Shown here: piece by piece, positions 37,260 through 48,059 of the stretch
Layout of the letters: each line of letters opens with the position of its first letter
Numbering within the stretch: position 1 is the stretch's first letter
Origin: Mesorhizobium sp.
GTDB taxonomy: Bacteria; Pseudomonadota; Alphaproteobacteria; Rhizobiales; Rhizobiaceae
Assembly (NCBI RefSeq): GCF_016793485.1
Contig: NZ_JAEULZ010000030.1
Coordinates: 1 to 64,000 of the forward strand
Direction of reading: 5' to 3'
DNA: 64,000 nucleotides
Notes under the pieces: generated by a model
Database searches by the model: none
Seen by the model: the letters and a program-made list of their open reading frames with translations, nothing else
What the model was told of the DNA's origin: nothing
Made by a program: the position numbers and the translations under genes

Positions 37260-39065
37260 CTACAGCGGGATGCGCAATCCGCCCTGCACGTCGAGGGTGA
37301 AGGCGTCGCCGGTGTCGTAGCCGGCTTCCGCGCCGAGGAAGAAGCTCGAGCCTCCATCGGTGCGGTAGTTCAGGTCGACGCCGGCGAAGCCGCGCAGGGT
37401 GTCGTCGCCGCTGACGTCGAAATTGAGCGCGGTGCCGAGCAGGGCGGCATCGACGTTGGCGTTGTCGGCGAAGGTGGCGTCGGCACCGATGCGGAAGGTC
37501 GCGTGAACGGCGCCGTTGCCCGACGGCAGCGCGGCCAGTGCGTAGGCAAGCTGGGCGCGCAGGTCAAAAATATTCACGTCGCGATCGTCGACAGAGAGGT
37601 TGGCGGCCGATCCGCTCTCGTCGTAGCCGTCGAGGAAGAGGCCGGCATAGCGGGCGCGGAAGGTTGGGATGAAGGTGCTTCCGTTTGCCATCGCTAAAGT
37701 CGTGCCGATGGTGGCGGACGGGCTGATGAACACGCCGTCATAGTCGGCCGTGGCGTGCTCGATACCGCCGAGGACGAGATTGTTGGCGACCGTGCGGTCG
37801 CTCGACTGCTGGGACACGCCGCCGGTGAGGGCGACATCGAGGAAATAGTTCTGGCCGGTGAAGCCTGCGTAGAGGCCGCCGAAATAGCTGTCGGCGTCGA
37901 TCTCCTGCGAGTTGGCGTCGGTCTCGAAGCGGGAGGTCGATGCGCCGAGGAAGCCGCCGACCCGCGTGCCGCCGGACACGACGGTATCGTAGCCGACCAT
38001 GAGGCCGCCAAGGCTGGTGTCGAAGCCGACATCTGCGCCGTCGGCATCCTGGTTGCGCCAGGAGCCGATGCCGGCCGCCCAGAAGCCGCCCTCGATGCTG
38101 CTTGCTGCGCCGGCGCCGGTGGCGTAGCCGAACGCCGTGGGCTGCGTATCGGCCTCGGCATAGGCCGTGACGGAGCCTGCCATCGGCACATAGCCGAAGC
38201 GGGCGGCATTCAGCCGTCCGTCGACCGCGCCAGATACCGCGCGGGTAAGGTCGGTCAGCATCTCGTCCTGCGCGGAAAAGCCGGTGGGGTCGACGACGGC
38301 GACAAGCGAGCCTTGCGTTACGCTGGGACCGTAGGTGTTGATGGTTTCGGGCGTGCCGATAAACGTCAGGGCAGTATTCAGGCCGGGGCCGACGTCCAGT
38401 GTTGCCGTGTCCGGGTTATTGATACGAATGGCCCCCTGTATGACGCTTCCCGCTAGCAACTTCAGTGTAGCGCCGCTGCCGTTGAGCAAGAATGCGCTCG
38501 ACTCTGCGCTAATGATCCTGCCGGAGTTGATCACCAATGTATTGGAGCCGACCGACAGAATTGCCCAGCCCGTTATACCCTCTGCGTAGATGTAGCCGGT
38601 ATTGGTGATCACGGCGTCGTCGCCGTTGATCCGTATTCCCGGCACTGGATCATAATCGCCCATGTCGCCCGTGTTGACGATCGATCCACGGTTCTCGATG
38701 CGGGCTCCATGCCCATCGACCAGGATGCCAGGCGACGCAGTAGCGCCTATGTTGATCTGGCCATTGTTGATGATGAGTGCATCCACGCCCCGGGCCAGGA
38801 TGCCGGGAGAAAAAGGCCCCATTGTCTCGACGAGACCGTTGTTGATGACGGTCTGGTTGTTGTTCCCCATGTCGACGCCAGGCGAGACAGTTGCTATTCT
38901 ACCTCCGGCCTCGATAACGCCAACGTCGCCCTGGTCGGACAGAGCCTGCGTTACATTTACCGTCTGGCCGTTCACGATGGTGAAATCCGCCGCCAGCGCG
39001 GCACCGCCTCCCGCCATGACCGCAGCCAACGCAACGCCGCACGAAAGCCCCACCCGAAACGTCAT
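37260..39065 (-). CDS. autotransporter, tandem paralogue with different passenger
   Basis: The 601-residue protein has a signal peptide (MTFRVGLSCGVALAAVMAGG), a passenger of about 270 residues rich in INNG, ITNTG and INSG units, and the same C-terminal barrel as the neighbouring gene, ending QGGLRIPL. From about GFSAQDEMLTDLTRA onward the two proteins are nearly identical, while the passengers differ. It lies 153 bp upstream of its paralogue on the same strand. GCGAGGTCAA precedes the ATG. A role in adhesion is inferred from the architecture. Confidence 0.88.
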   Translation of the reverse strand: MTFRVGLSCGVALAAVMAGGGAALAADFTIVNGQTVNVTQALSDQGDVGVIEAGGRIATVSPGVDMGNNNQTVINNGLVETMGPFSPGILARGVDALIINNGQINIGATASPGILVDGHGARIENRGSIVNTGDMGDYDPVPGIRINGDDAVITNTGYIYAEGITGWAILSVGSNTLVINSGRIISAESSAFLLNGSGATLKLLAGSVIQGAIRINNPDTATLDVGPGLNTALTFIGTPETINTYGPSVTQGSLVAVVDPTGFSAQDEMLTDLTRAVSGAVDGRLNAARFGYVPMAGSVTAYAEADTQPTAFGYATGAGAASSIEGGFWAAGIGSWRNQDADGADVGFDTSLGGLMVGYDTVVSGGTRVGGFLGASTSRFETDANSQEIDADSYFGGLYAGFTGQNYFLDVALTGGVSQQSSDRTVANNLVLGGIEHATADYDGVFISPSATIGTTLAMANGSTFIPTFRARYAGLFLDGYDESGSAANLSVDDRDVNIFDLRAQLAYALAALPSGNGAVHATFRIGADATFADNANVDAALLGTALNFDVSGDDTLRGFAGVDLNYRTDGGSSFFLGAEAGYDTGDAFTLDVQGGLRIPL

Positions 39066-39286
39066 TTGACCTCGCCCCGATCAGAATCCGCCAATACTTT
39101 ATCCTCGAAATGCGTAGGCGCCGCAACGCAGGGCAACGAGCGATTTTGCTCACAATCCTGCAACAATTGGGCGGCCGGAGATCGCCTGTTCGATGGCCTT
39201 GGTCTTCTTCCGTTCCGGCCGCTCGCAAATAATCCTGCAACATTCCTTCCCTAACGGCAGCTTGCGTTCAAAGGCGAGGGGCCGAC

Positions 39287-40057
39287 ATGAACTGGTTTCG
39301 AGATCGCGCGAGTCTTTCCGGCCTGACGAAAACGCTCTGCGGTTCGTCGATGGCGTTGCTTCTGACGGGCGCTGGCGCGGCGGCCGAGCCGAGAGGGTGC
39401 TACGGCACCGCGCTGGTCTTCGCGATCGACGCGTCCGGCAGCGTCGACGATGGCGAATATGTCCTGCAGATGGGCGGCCTGTCGCAGGCGCTGCGCGACC
39501 CCGCCGTCGCAGACGCGGTGCAGGCGGCGGGCGGCGTCGCGCTCGCGGCCGTGGTGTGGTCGGATACGGCGGTGGCGACCAGCACGGTCGGCTGGCAATC
39601 CGTGCGCGGCGCAGACGACATCGAACGCTTCGCGCGCACGATGGAAAGCCTGCCGAGGGTGGGCGGCGGCGGCACCGACATGGGGCAGGGCGTGTCGGAT
39701 GCGCTCGACCTGCTCGACGACCCCGCACTCTGCGCCATGCGCCGCGTGATCGACGTCTCGGGCGACGGCAAGGAAACGGTCTACGCCCGCAGACGGTTTG
39801 GCATCTCGATCTTCTCGGCGAAGAGACGCGCCGAAGAGGCCGGCGTCATCATCAACGGCCTCGCCATCATCGACGAGGAGAAGGACATCGAGGAGTACTA
39901 CCTGGGCAAGGTGATTTCGGGCGCGACATCCTTCGTGATCGTCGCCGACGGCTTCGCCGACTTTGCCAGGGCGATGCGCACAAAACTGCTGCGCGAAATC
40001 ACGCCGCTGAACCAGGCGCAGTTGCAACTTATGCCGGCCGGCGAACGGACGAACTAG
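39287..40057 (+). CDS. DUF1194 exported von Willebrand A-like protein
   Basis: The 256-residue protein has a signal sequence (SSMALLLTGAGAAAEP) and a vWA-like domain with the MIDAS motif FAIDASGSVDDGEY near residue 46, then GGGTDMGQGVSDAL and RVIDVSGDGKE. It probably binds a divalent metal and a protein partner in the periplasm; function is unknown. Its TAG stop overlaps, in CTAG, the stop of the converging regulator gene. Confidence 0.85.
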   Translation: MNWFRDRASLSGLTKTLCGSSMALLLTGAGAAAEPRGCYGTALVFAIDASGSVDDGEYVLQMGGLSQALRDPAVADAVQAAGGVALAAVVWSDTAVATSTVGWQSVRGADDIERFARTMESLPRVGGGGTDMGQGVSDALDLLDDPALCAMRRVIDVSGDGKETVYARRRFGISIFSAKRRAEEAGVIINGLAIIDEEKDIEEYYLGKVISGATSFVIVADGFADFARAMRTKLLREITPLNQAQLQLMPAGERTN

Positions 40058-41700
40058 AGCGACGCGTAGGCCCGGGCTGGCCCAGGCGCGGACCGCGCGA
40101 TGCCGCGCATCGTGGCGGGGATCGCAACCGCGACCTCGTCGGGGATGATGTCGTCGCCGAAGCGGCGGCGCAAGTGGCCGGCCAGGCCGACGATCAGGTT
40201 TTCCTGCGCCTCGCGGGTCCGGTAGAGCCGCGCGCAGATGTAGTAGCTCCACAGCACCGCGGCGCGGGCGTATTTCTTCGGGCTGAGCGCAAGGTGGATG
40301 CGCACGGGAAGCGACGGTTTCTCTTCGCCGGGGTTGGCATAGATGAGCCTGTACGGTCCCTTGGCTATCGCGCTGCGGGTCAGCGTGTCGAGCTCGCGGT
40401 CTTTCTCTGAAAAATTGCCTGCCGCGAGCAACACCTGGCAGATGCAGGACGTGACGTAGCGGTCGAAGATCGAGCCGGGCTTGCACAGTGGCCGGGCGCG
40501 GTAAAGCAGGTCGAGCGCGCCGTCGAAATCGCCTGCGAAGCCGCGCAGGCGGCCGAGCGTCGACAGCCCGTCGGCCAGCGCCGTCGAGCGGGCGAACGCT
40601 TCCTCCGCGATGTCGAGCGCGAGCAGCTGGTGGGCCGGGGCCATGAAGCTCAGCACGAGTGCCGCCGACAGCGCATTCTGGGGGTCGTCGAGCAACTCCG
40701 GCAGGACGTCGAGGATGAGGCTTTCAAGCTCGGCCTGGTCGCGTTCGCGCGGGTCGTCGTTGGCGAGGAAGCGCCAGCCGTCGATGACGTAGCGGGTATT
40801 GATGTTCACCGCCAGCATCAGCCGCGTGGTGGCGGTCGCCTTGCCGTCGTGCAGCAGGCGGCGCAGCTGCGCCTCGTTCTTGCGCCAGACCGCTGCGGAC
40901 GGAAAGGCTTCGCCCTTCAGCCTGGCGACTTCGCCCGGCAGGCCGGCGGGAGCGTCGCCGCCGAACAGGGCGCCGGCCTCGAGCATCCTGACGGCCAGCG
41001 GGGCAGCGTCGGTCGCGCCCGAACCCGTGCGGTCGACCTGGGACTGCCAGAGCGCGGCGAGGTGGCTGCCGGCCAGCGCGTCGATGTCGATGTCGTGGGT
41101 GGCGTCGCGCCGCGCGAACAGGACCTTCGTGCTTTCCTCGCTGTGGAGCGAGGAGACGCATTCGTTGCGCCCGCCCGACAGGATGGAGGTCAGGCTTATG
41201 CGGAAAGGCGCGTCGGCAACGGGTTCGTCCGGGCTGACGGCGACGACACGGTCGGCCGGCAGTTGCTTCCTGAGGGCGACGGCCAGCTCTTCGGCGAAGA
41301 GCAGGGGGCCGGTTTCCGCGCTGTCCTGGCCGATGGCGAGGACAGGCCCGATTGTGACAAAACATTGAGCCGGCAAAGCTGTCGCCACGCTGCGCGGGCC
41401 AACCCAGACATAACCCTCGCCATAGCGGGTGGCGATGAATGTCGGGTTTTTGGCGGAACAGCCGAGCTTGCCGCGCAGCCGCGTGATGAAGAAGTCGACG
41501 TTGCGGTCGGATGAATCCGAGCCGACCTCGGACACCGCGTCGAGCAGCTGTTCGCGGCTGCGCAGCAGGCCGGCATGCGCGATCAGGTCGGTCAGCAGCA
41601 GGCGTTCGGCGCGGGTGAATTTTATGGTTTTGCCGTCGCCGCGATGGGCCTGCGAACAGTCGGGCGCAAAGGTGAGGTTCTGGTCAGGAATGCCTACCAT
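40054..41700 (-). CDS. OmpR/ToxR-type winged-helix regulator with helical-repeat-like C-terminal region
   Basis: The 548-residue protein has an N-terminal winged-helix domain (about residues 20-102: KFTRAERLLLTDLIAHAG, DRNVDFFITRLRGKLG, then IATRYGEGYVWVGP). No receiver domain and no membrane segment are visible. The long C-terminal part is Ala/Leu-rich helical and may form TPR-like repeats, as in soluble CadC-like regulators. ATG 41700 is chosen because the upstream 50 residues look non-coding. The promoter side faces the toxin-antitoxin operon. Targets are unknown. Confidence 0.72.
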   Translation of the reverse strand: MVGIPDQNLTFAPDCSQAHRGDGKTIKFTRAERLLLTDLIAHAGLLRSREQLLDAVSEVGSDSSDRNVDFFITRLRGKLGCSAKNPTFIATRYGEGYVWVGPRSVATALPAQCFVTIGPVLAIGQDSAETGPLLFAEELAVALRKQLPADRVVAVSPDEPVADAPFRISLTSILSGGRNECVSSLHSEESTKVLFARRDATHDIDIDALAGSHLAALWQSQVDRTGSGATDAAPLAVRMLEAGALFGGDAPAGLPGEVARLKGEAFPSAAVWRKNEAQLRRLLHDGKATATTRLMLAVNINTRYVIDGWRFLANDDPRERDQAELESLILDVLPELLDDPQNALSAALVLSFMAPAHQLLALDIAEEAFARSTALADGLSTLGRLRGFAGDFDGALDLLYRARPLCKPGSIFDRYVTSCICQVLLAAGNFSEKDRELDTLTRSAIAKGPYRLIYANPGEEKPSLPVRIHLALSPKKYARAAVLWSYYICARLYRTREAQENLIVGLAGHLRRRFGDDIIPDEVAVAIPATMRGIARSAPGPARAYASL

Positions 41701-41797
41701 GTGTCGCCGCCGAATTCTGCCCCGGCGGGCTTTTACAGCAAAATGATCGGGGAAGCGAGGAGGTTGACGTTTGGGCAGGCGCGGCTGAGCGAGCTTG

Positions 41798-41818
41798 TAT
41801 CTAGCTAGATAACTAGCT
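41798..41818. promoter_or_regulatory. CTAG-rich operator palindrome of the toxin-antitoxin operon
   Basis: TATCTAGCTAGATA (41798-41811) is a perfect 14-base palindrome, and AGCTAG-ATAA-CTAGCT (41803-41818) overlaps it as a second inverted repeat. It ends 12 bases before the antitoxin ATG. Three CTAG tetramers in 16 bases are very unusual in this GC-rich DNA. This is the expected place for antitoxin autorepression. Confidence 0.7.
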
Positions 41819-41829
41819 ATGTTTTTTGC

Positions 41830-42216
41830 ATGGCCACGATCAACATGCACGACGCCAAGACGCAGCTTTCCGATCTCGTCGCGCGCGCCGAGGCTGGCGA
41901 GGAGATCGTCATCGCGCGCCGCAACAAGCCGGCTGTGCGGCTGGTGCCTGTCGAGAGCGCCAAGGGTTTTGGCGAGGAGCCGCAGGCGGCTTATGACACC
42001 GACGGGATGAGCGAGGCCGTTCGGGCCGGGCGGGAGTTCACGATCATGCTGGGGGGCAAGGCTGTGGCGAAGGTGGTGCCCGTCGCGGCAAGGAAGCCAC
42101 GCGTGCCGGGGGCGCTCAAGGGCCTGGTGACGCTGCCGGACAGCGTTTTCGACCCGTTGCCCGACGATGACCTTGATGCGTGGGAAGGCAAATATTCGAA
42201 CGACGGCCAGTCGTGA
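41830..42216 (+). CDS. Phd/YefM-type antitoxin with partial internal duplication
   Basis: The 128-residue protein opens with a Phd DNA-binding fold (MATINMHDAKTQLSDLVARA, then EEIVIARRNKPAVRLVPVES). Residues 66-85 (AGREFTIMLGGKAVAKVVPV) look like a second, diverged copy of residues 22-41. The C-terminal region (FDPLPDDDLDAWEGKYSND) resembles toxin-binding tails. Ordinary members are about 80 residues, so the extra copy is notable. No clear Shine-Dalgarno precedes the ATG, so the mRNA may be nearly leaderless. It overlaps the PIN toxin gene as GTGA. Confidence 0.85.
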   Translation: MATINMHDAKTQLSDLVARAEAGEEIVIARRNKPAVRLVPVESAKGFGEEPQAAYDTDGMSEAVRAGREFTIMLGGKAVAKVVPVAARKPRVPGALKGLVTLPDSVFDPLPDDDLDAWEGKYSNDGQS

Positions 42217-42608
42217 GGCTGCTTCTCGATACCCATGCGCTGGTCTGGTGGCTCGAGGATAGTCCCCGTCTCGCGCCGCGCGTCGCCAAGATGGTGAAGG
42301 AGCCGGATAACCAGATTTTCGTCAGCGCCGTCTCGGCCTACGAAGCGGCTTACAAGCATCACCGCGGGAGGTGGCCGGAAGTCGGTCCGCTGGTCGTGGG
42401 GTTCGAGGCAGTTGTCACGGCGCAAGGGTTCGACCTGCTGCCGCTTTCGGCCGCTCATGCGATCCGGGCGGGAGCGTTCCCAAGGGAGCATCGCGATCCG
42501 TTCGACCGGATGCTGGTGGCACAGGCTATGGTGGAGGGGCTGGTGCTGGTGTCGATGGATGAGGGGATGAAGGGGATGGGGGCGGAGGTGGTGTGGGGTA
42601 GGGAGTGA
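42213..42608 (+). CDS. PIN-domain toxin (VapC-like ribonuclease)
   Basis: The 131-residue protein has the four acidic PIN positions: Asp6 (LLLDTHALVWW), Glu44 (SAVSAYEAAYK), Asp95 (HRDPFDRMLVAQA) and Asp116 (LVSMDEG). Such toxins cleave RNA when free of the antitoxin. Translation starts at GTG 42213, overlapping the antitoxin stop by 4 bp, which ties toxin to antitoxin synthesis. Length is normal for this subgroup. Confidence 0.88.
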   Translation: MRLLLDTHALVWWLEDSPRLAPRVAKMVKEPDNQIFVSAVSAYEAAYKHHRGRWPEVGPLVVGFEAVVTAQGFDLLPLSAAHAIRAGAFPREHRDPFDRMLVAQAMVEGLVLVSMDEGMKGMGAEVVWGRE

Positions 42609-42729
42609 CTTCGTCACACCGGCACTACGTGGAAGCGTAGAGGCATGACGGTGCGTGCCAACGGCTCAGAACATATCCAGAACCAGTGTAGTCGCGTAAG
42701 ATATGAAGTGATTCGGTGGAGTAGCTCGT

Positions 42730-43890
42730 ATGGCAACGCTCCTTCTTCAGTCGGAATTTCCCAAACTAGCTTACGGAATCGACGATGTCCGTGCGGTTGG
42801 CAAAAGGCTTGCACAACCGATCACGGACTTTGAATCCATGACTTCTGCCGATAGGCAGCAGGTCTACGACGTCTTCGCGGTCGCCAACAGTTGGCGCAAC
42901 TCCCACGTCTACCCCATGCGGAGCGTGCACCAATCGGTTTCCCACCGGATGCGGACTCTTGGCTCCAGCGGATTTACCGCGGCGCGACCGAAACGCATGG
43001 CTTCCATCCGCCGCAAGCTGGCGACCACGACGCTGCACCTTGACCAGATTCAAGATATTGCCGGCTGTCGAGCGGTGCTGGACAACATTGACGGCGCACA
43101 CAAGCTTGTCGCCAATATCCGCGAAGAGTTTCCGCACCATGTTCGCCGTGAGTTTCCTTACATTGAAAAGCCCAAGGAGGATGGCTACCGGAGCCATCAT
43201 TTCGCGCTCGACTTCACGCCGAACGGCAAGACCGACGGTCGGAGGGTCGAGTTGCAAATCCGCACTCGCCTGCAGCACTCTTGGGCGACGGCGGTAGAGG
43301 CTGTCGGTCTGTTCCTCGGACAGGATCTGAAACACCACAGGGCCGACGCTGACTGGCTACGCCTTTTCCAGCTGATGTCGGCGGAGTTCGCGCGGGTGGA
43401 AAACTGCCCTGTGCCGCCGAACATGCCAGACAGGCACGACTGCATAGTGGAGTTGCGTGACCTAAACAAGAAAATCGGCGCCGCCAGCTTGCTGGAAGAC
43501 ATCAAGACGCTGACGCACTACGCAGAAAACTACATCTTCGCCAAGGGCCGATACTACGTCATCCGTTATCACAGTGACCACACGGTTCAGGTGGAGTCGT
43601 TCGACAACCCCATGCAGGCGTCAAGCCTGCTAGGCGGCATCGAGGGACAGATCGAGTACGGAAAGGACGACTCTAAGGTCGTGCTGGTTGAAGTGGACAA
43701 GGTCGATAAGCTGGTGGAGGCCTATCCGAGCTACTTCGGTGACGTCTCATTGTTCGTCCGGAATCTAAACCAACTTTGTTTGGGGAAGGACGCGATCGAA
43801 TACAGCATGGCGCCGCAGAAACTTGTGGCACCGCGTCAGCAAGAGAAGCCGGACATGTCGGCCATCCGCCGCCGCTACACTAAGTGGTAG
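42730..43890 (+). CDS. RelA/SpoT-domain nucleotide synthetase-like protein
   Basis: The 386-residue protein contains a RelA/SpoT synthetase fold at about residues 85-195: KRMASIRRKL, QIQDIAGCRAV (Asp109), DGYRSHHFAL, and VELQIRTRLQHSWATAVE (Glu174). There is no HD hydrolase domain and no TGS or ACT domain. The C-terminal 180 residues are unassigned. It could make (p)ppGpp or act like a toxic small alarmone synthetase; no adjacent antitoxin is obvious. GGAG lies about 9 bases before the ATG. It sits in an accessory stretch with a toxin-antitoxin pair and a nuclease-like gene. Confidence 0.8.
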   Translation: MATLLLQSEFPKLAYGIDDVRAVGKRLAQPITDFESMTSADRQQVYDVFAVANSWRNSHVYPMRSVHQSVSHRMRTLGSSGFTAARPKRMASIRRKLATTTLHLDQIQDIAGCRAVLDNIDGAHKLVANIREEFPHHVRREFPYIEKPKEDGYRSHHFALDFTPNGKTDGRRVELQIRTRLQHSWATAVEAVGLFLGQDLKHHRADADWLRLFQLMSAEFARVENCPVPPNMPDRHDCIVELRDLNKKIGAASLLEDIKTLTHYAENYIFAKGRYYVIRYHSDHTVQVESFDNPMQASSLLGGIEGQIEYGKDDSKVVLVEVDKVDKLVEAYPSYFGDVSLFVRNLNQLCLGKDAIEYSMAPQKLVAPRQQEKPDMSAIRRRYTKW

Positions 43891-44069
43891 GGCCGGCCAT
43901 AGCCTTTACCTGTGGCCCAAACTGAGTGGCGATTTTTTGCTGCGTTACTAAAGATGACATTGCATAGCGCATTACCCAGCGTCGGGCTGTTATATTAGGC
44001 GCGATTATCGCCCGATCAACTAATGAAACGGTCCACTAAGGTTACTGCGTCTTCTGTGAGGGGTAGGCA

Positions 44070-44702
44070 ATGGGGTTCGACGAAGCGATGTACAAGGTTG
44101 CGCGCCGCCTTGCGGACGTAACCGACCGCATGATGAAAAAGCACCACAACCGTGTGAAACACGAAGATGATCTCACCGGCTATCTATTCGGTGCCATCGA
44201 TGAGCGAATGACAGACATGGTAGCTGATGGGATTCGCTGGGATGCATCGGTCCTAACTCATCGAACCGGTGGAGAAGAGGGCAAGTACGGTGCCGATATC
44301 TTGCTGCACGTGTCGTTGGATACCCCTCAGCAGACCTATTCGAAAGGCGTTCTCATCCAAGCCAAACGCATAGGGCCGAACAAGAACATGCGGACGAAGG
44401 ATCACGATGACCTGATCGACCAATGTGAAAAGATGCTACAAGTGAGCAGCGCTTCGTGGGTGTTTGCATATGACGGTAAAGGCATGCGGGCTGCACCGGC
44501 AACCAAGATTTCGGGAGCGGCCGAGCGCAACCTATACGACCAATGCGATTGGACAGGTTACCGCTTTTACCGTGAACTTTTCAGGTGTCCCGTTGGAGAT
44601 CCCAAGATAACTACCGCGGACGTAGCGGCGCTAGACGTTCGTTTTTCAGTCGATATTCGCGGAAAGGGATCGCTGGAGAAGACCGGTGTCATCAAGGGGT
44701 AA
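44070..44702 (+). CDS. PD-(D/E)XK nuclease-like protein
   Basis: The 210-residue protein fits a restriction-endonuclease-like core: Glu32 (KHEDDLTGYLFGAI), Asp76 in KYGADILLHV, and the Q97-A98-K99 motif in KGVLIQAKR. The QXK variant is known from Mrr-type enzymes. A following HDDLIDQCEKML helix is common in such folds. I recognise no named family. Base composition is lower in GC than neighbouring core genes. It follows the RelA/SpoT-domain gene by 179 bp on the same strand, so a functional link is possible but not shown. Confidence 0.6.
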   Translation: MGFDEAMYKVARRLADVTDRMMKKHHNRVKHEDDLTGYLFGAIDERMTDMVADGIRWDASVLTHRTGGEEGKYGADILLHVSLDTPQQTYSKGVLIQAKRIGPNKNMRTKDHDDLIDQCEKMLQVSSASWVFAYDGKGMRAAPATKISGAAERNLYDQCDWTGYRFYRELFRCPVGDPKITTADVAALDVRFSVDIRGKGSLEKTGVIKG

Positions 44703-44790
44703 GCGCGAGGATGACGACCGTCGAATGGCGGCGCGGATGACGAAGGTGGAGGGAGCGAAGGGGATCACGACGGCGGAGCGTAGCGCCGCC

Positions 44791-44871
44791 TCACCCCTCA
44801 CCAAGCGCGGCCAACGCCTTCGCTGCGCGTCGGCGGGCCTTGCCATCCTCTCCCGCAAGGGGAGAGGAAAG
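44791..44871. repeat. intergenic repeat copy B
   Basis: This copy shares both ends with 35201-35280 (CCCCTCACC and CCATCCTCTCCCGCAAGGGG plus GAGGAAAG). The CTCTCCCGCAAGGGGAGAG part is a perfect hairpin with a GCAA loop. It lies immediately beyond the uvrA stop and may also help end that transcript. Confidence 0.65.
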
Positions 44872-47793
<2,922 letters not shown>

Positions 47794-47946
47794 GGCCGGT
47801 CCGCCGCCTCGTATCGAAATCGAATGTCGGGATGGCAGGTGTGTCCGGCCAGCCCCTTATCTAGGTGTTTTTATCGCCCAGTCGAGAGGCGTTTCTTCCC
47901 AATGGGCAACGTCTAGCTTTCCGGCAGGGCACAGGGCAAGCAAAAA

Positions 47947-47961
47947 GAACAAAGATCGAAC
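47947..47961. promoter_or_regulatory. LexA (SOS) box upstream of uvrA
   Basis: GAAC-AAAGATC-GAAC matches the GAAC-N7-GAAC direct repeat recognised by alphaproteobacterial LexA (GTTC-N7-GTTC on the other strand). It lies 154 bp before the uvrA start and fits damage-inducible expression. Confidence 0.8.
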
Positions 47962-48059
47962 GGCCTCCTGACATCCATGTGGACAAGTGGCCGACGAGGG
48001 GAACGGCGCGCGATCACATTTCTTTGCAGGCGGGCTTTCGCGGTTGACGCTGGGGGCTT

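Noticed and set aside
39154-39242. Direct repeat AATCCTGCAACA at 39154-39165 and 39231-39242 before the DUF1194 gene
   Set aside because: It is only 12 bases, and no inverted ends or gene lie between. It could be chance or a weak regulatory repeat, so it is not listed as a mobile element.
40054-40057. Shared CTAG stop codons of the DUF1194 gene and the regulator gene
   Set aside because: Overlapping convergent stops are curious but common in compact genomes and imply no function.
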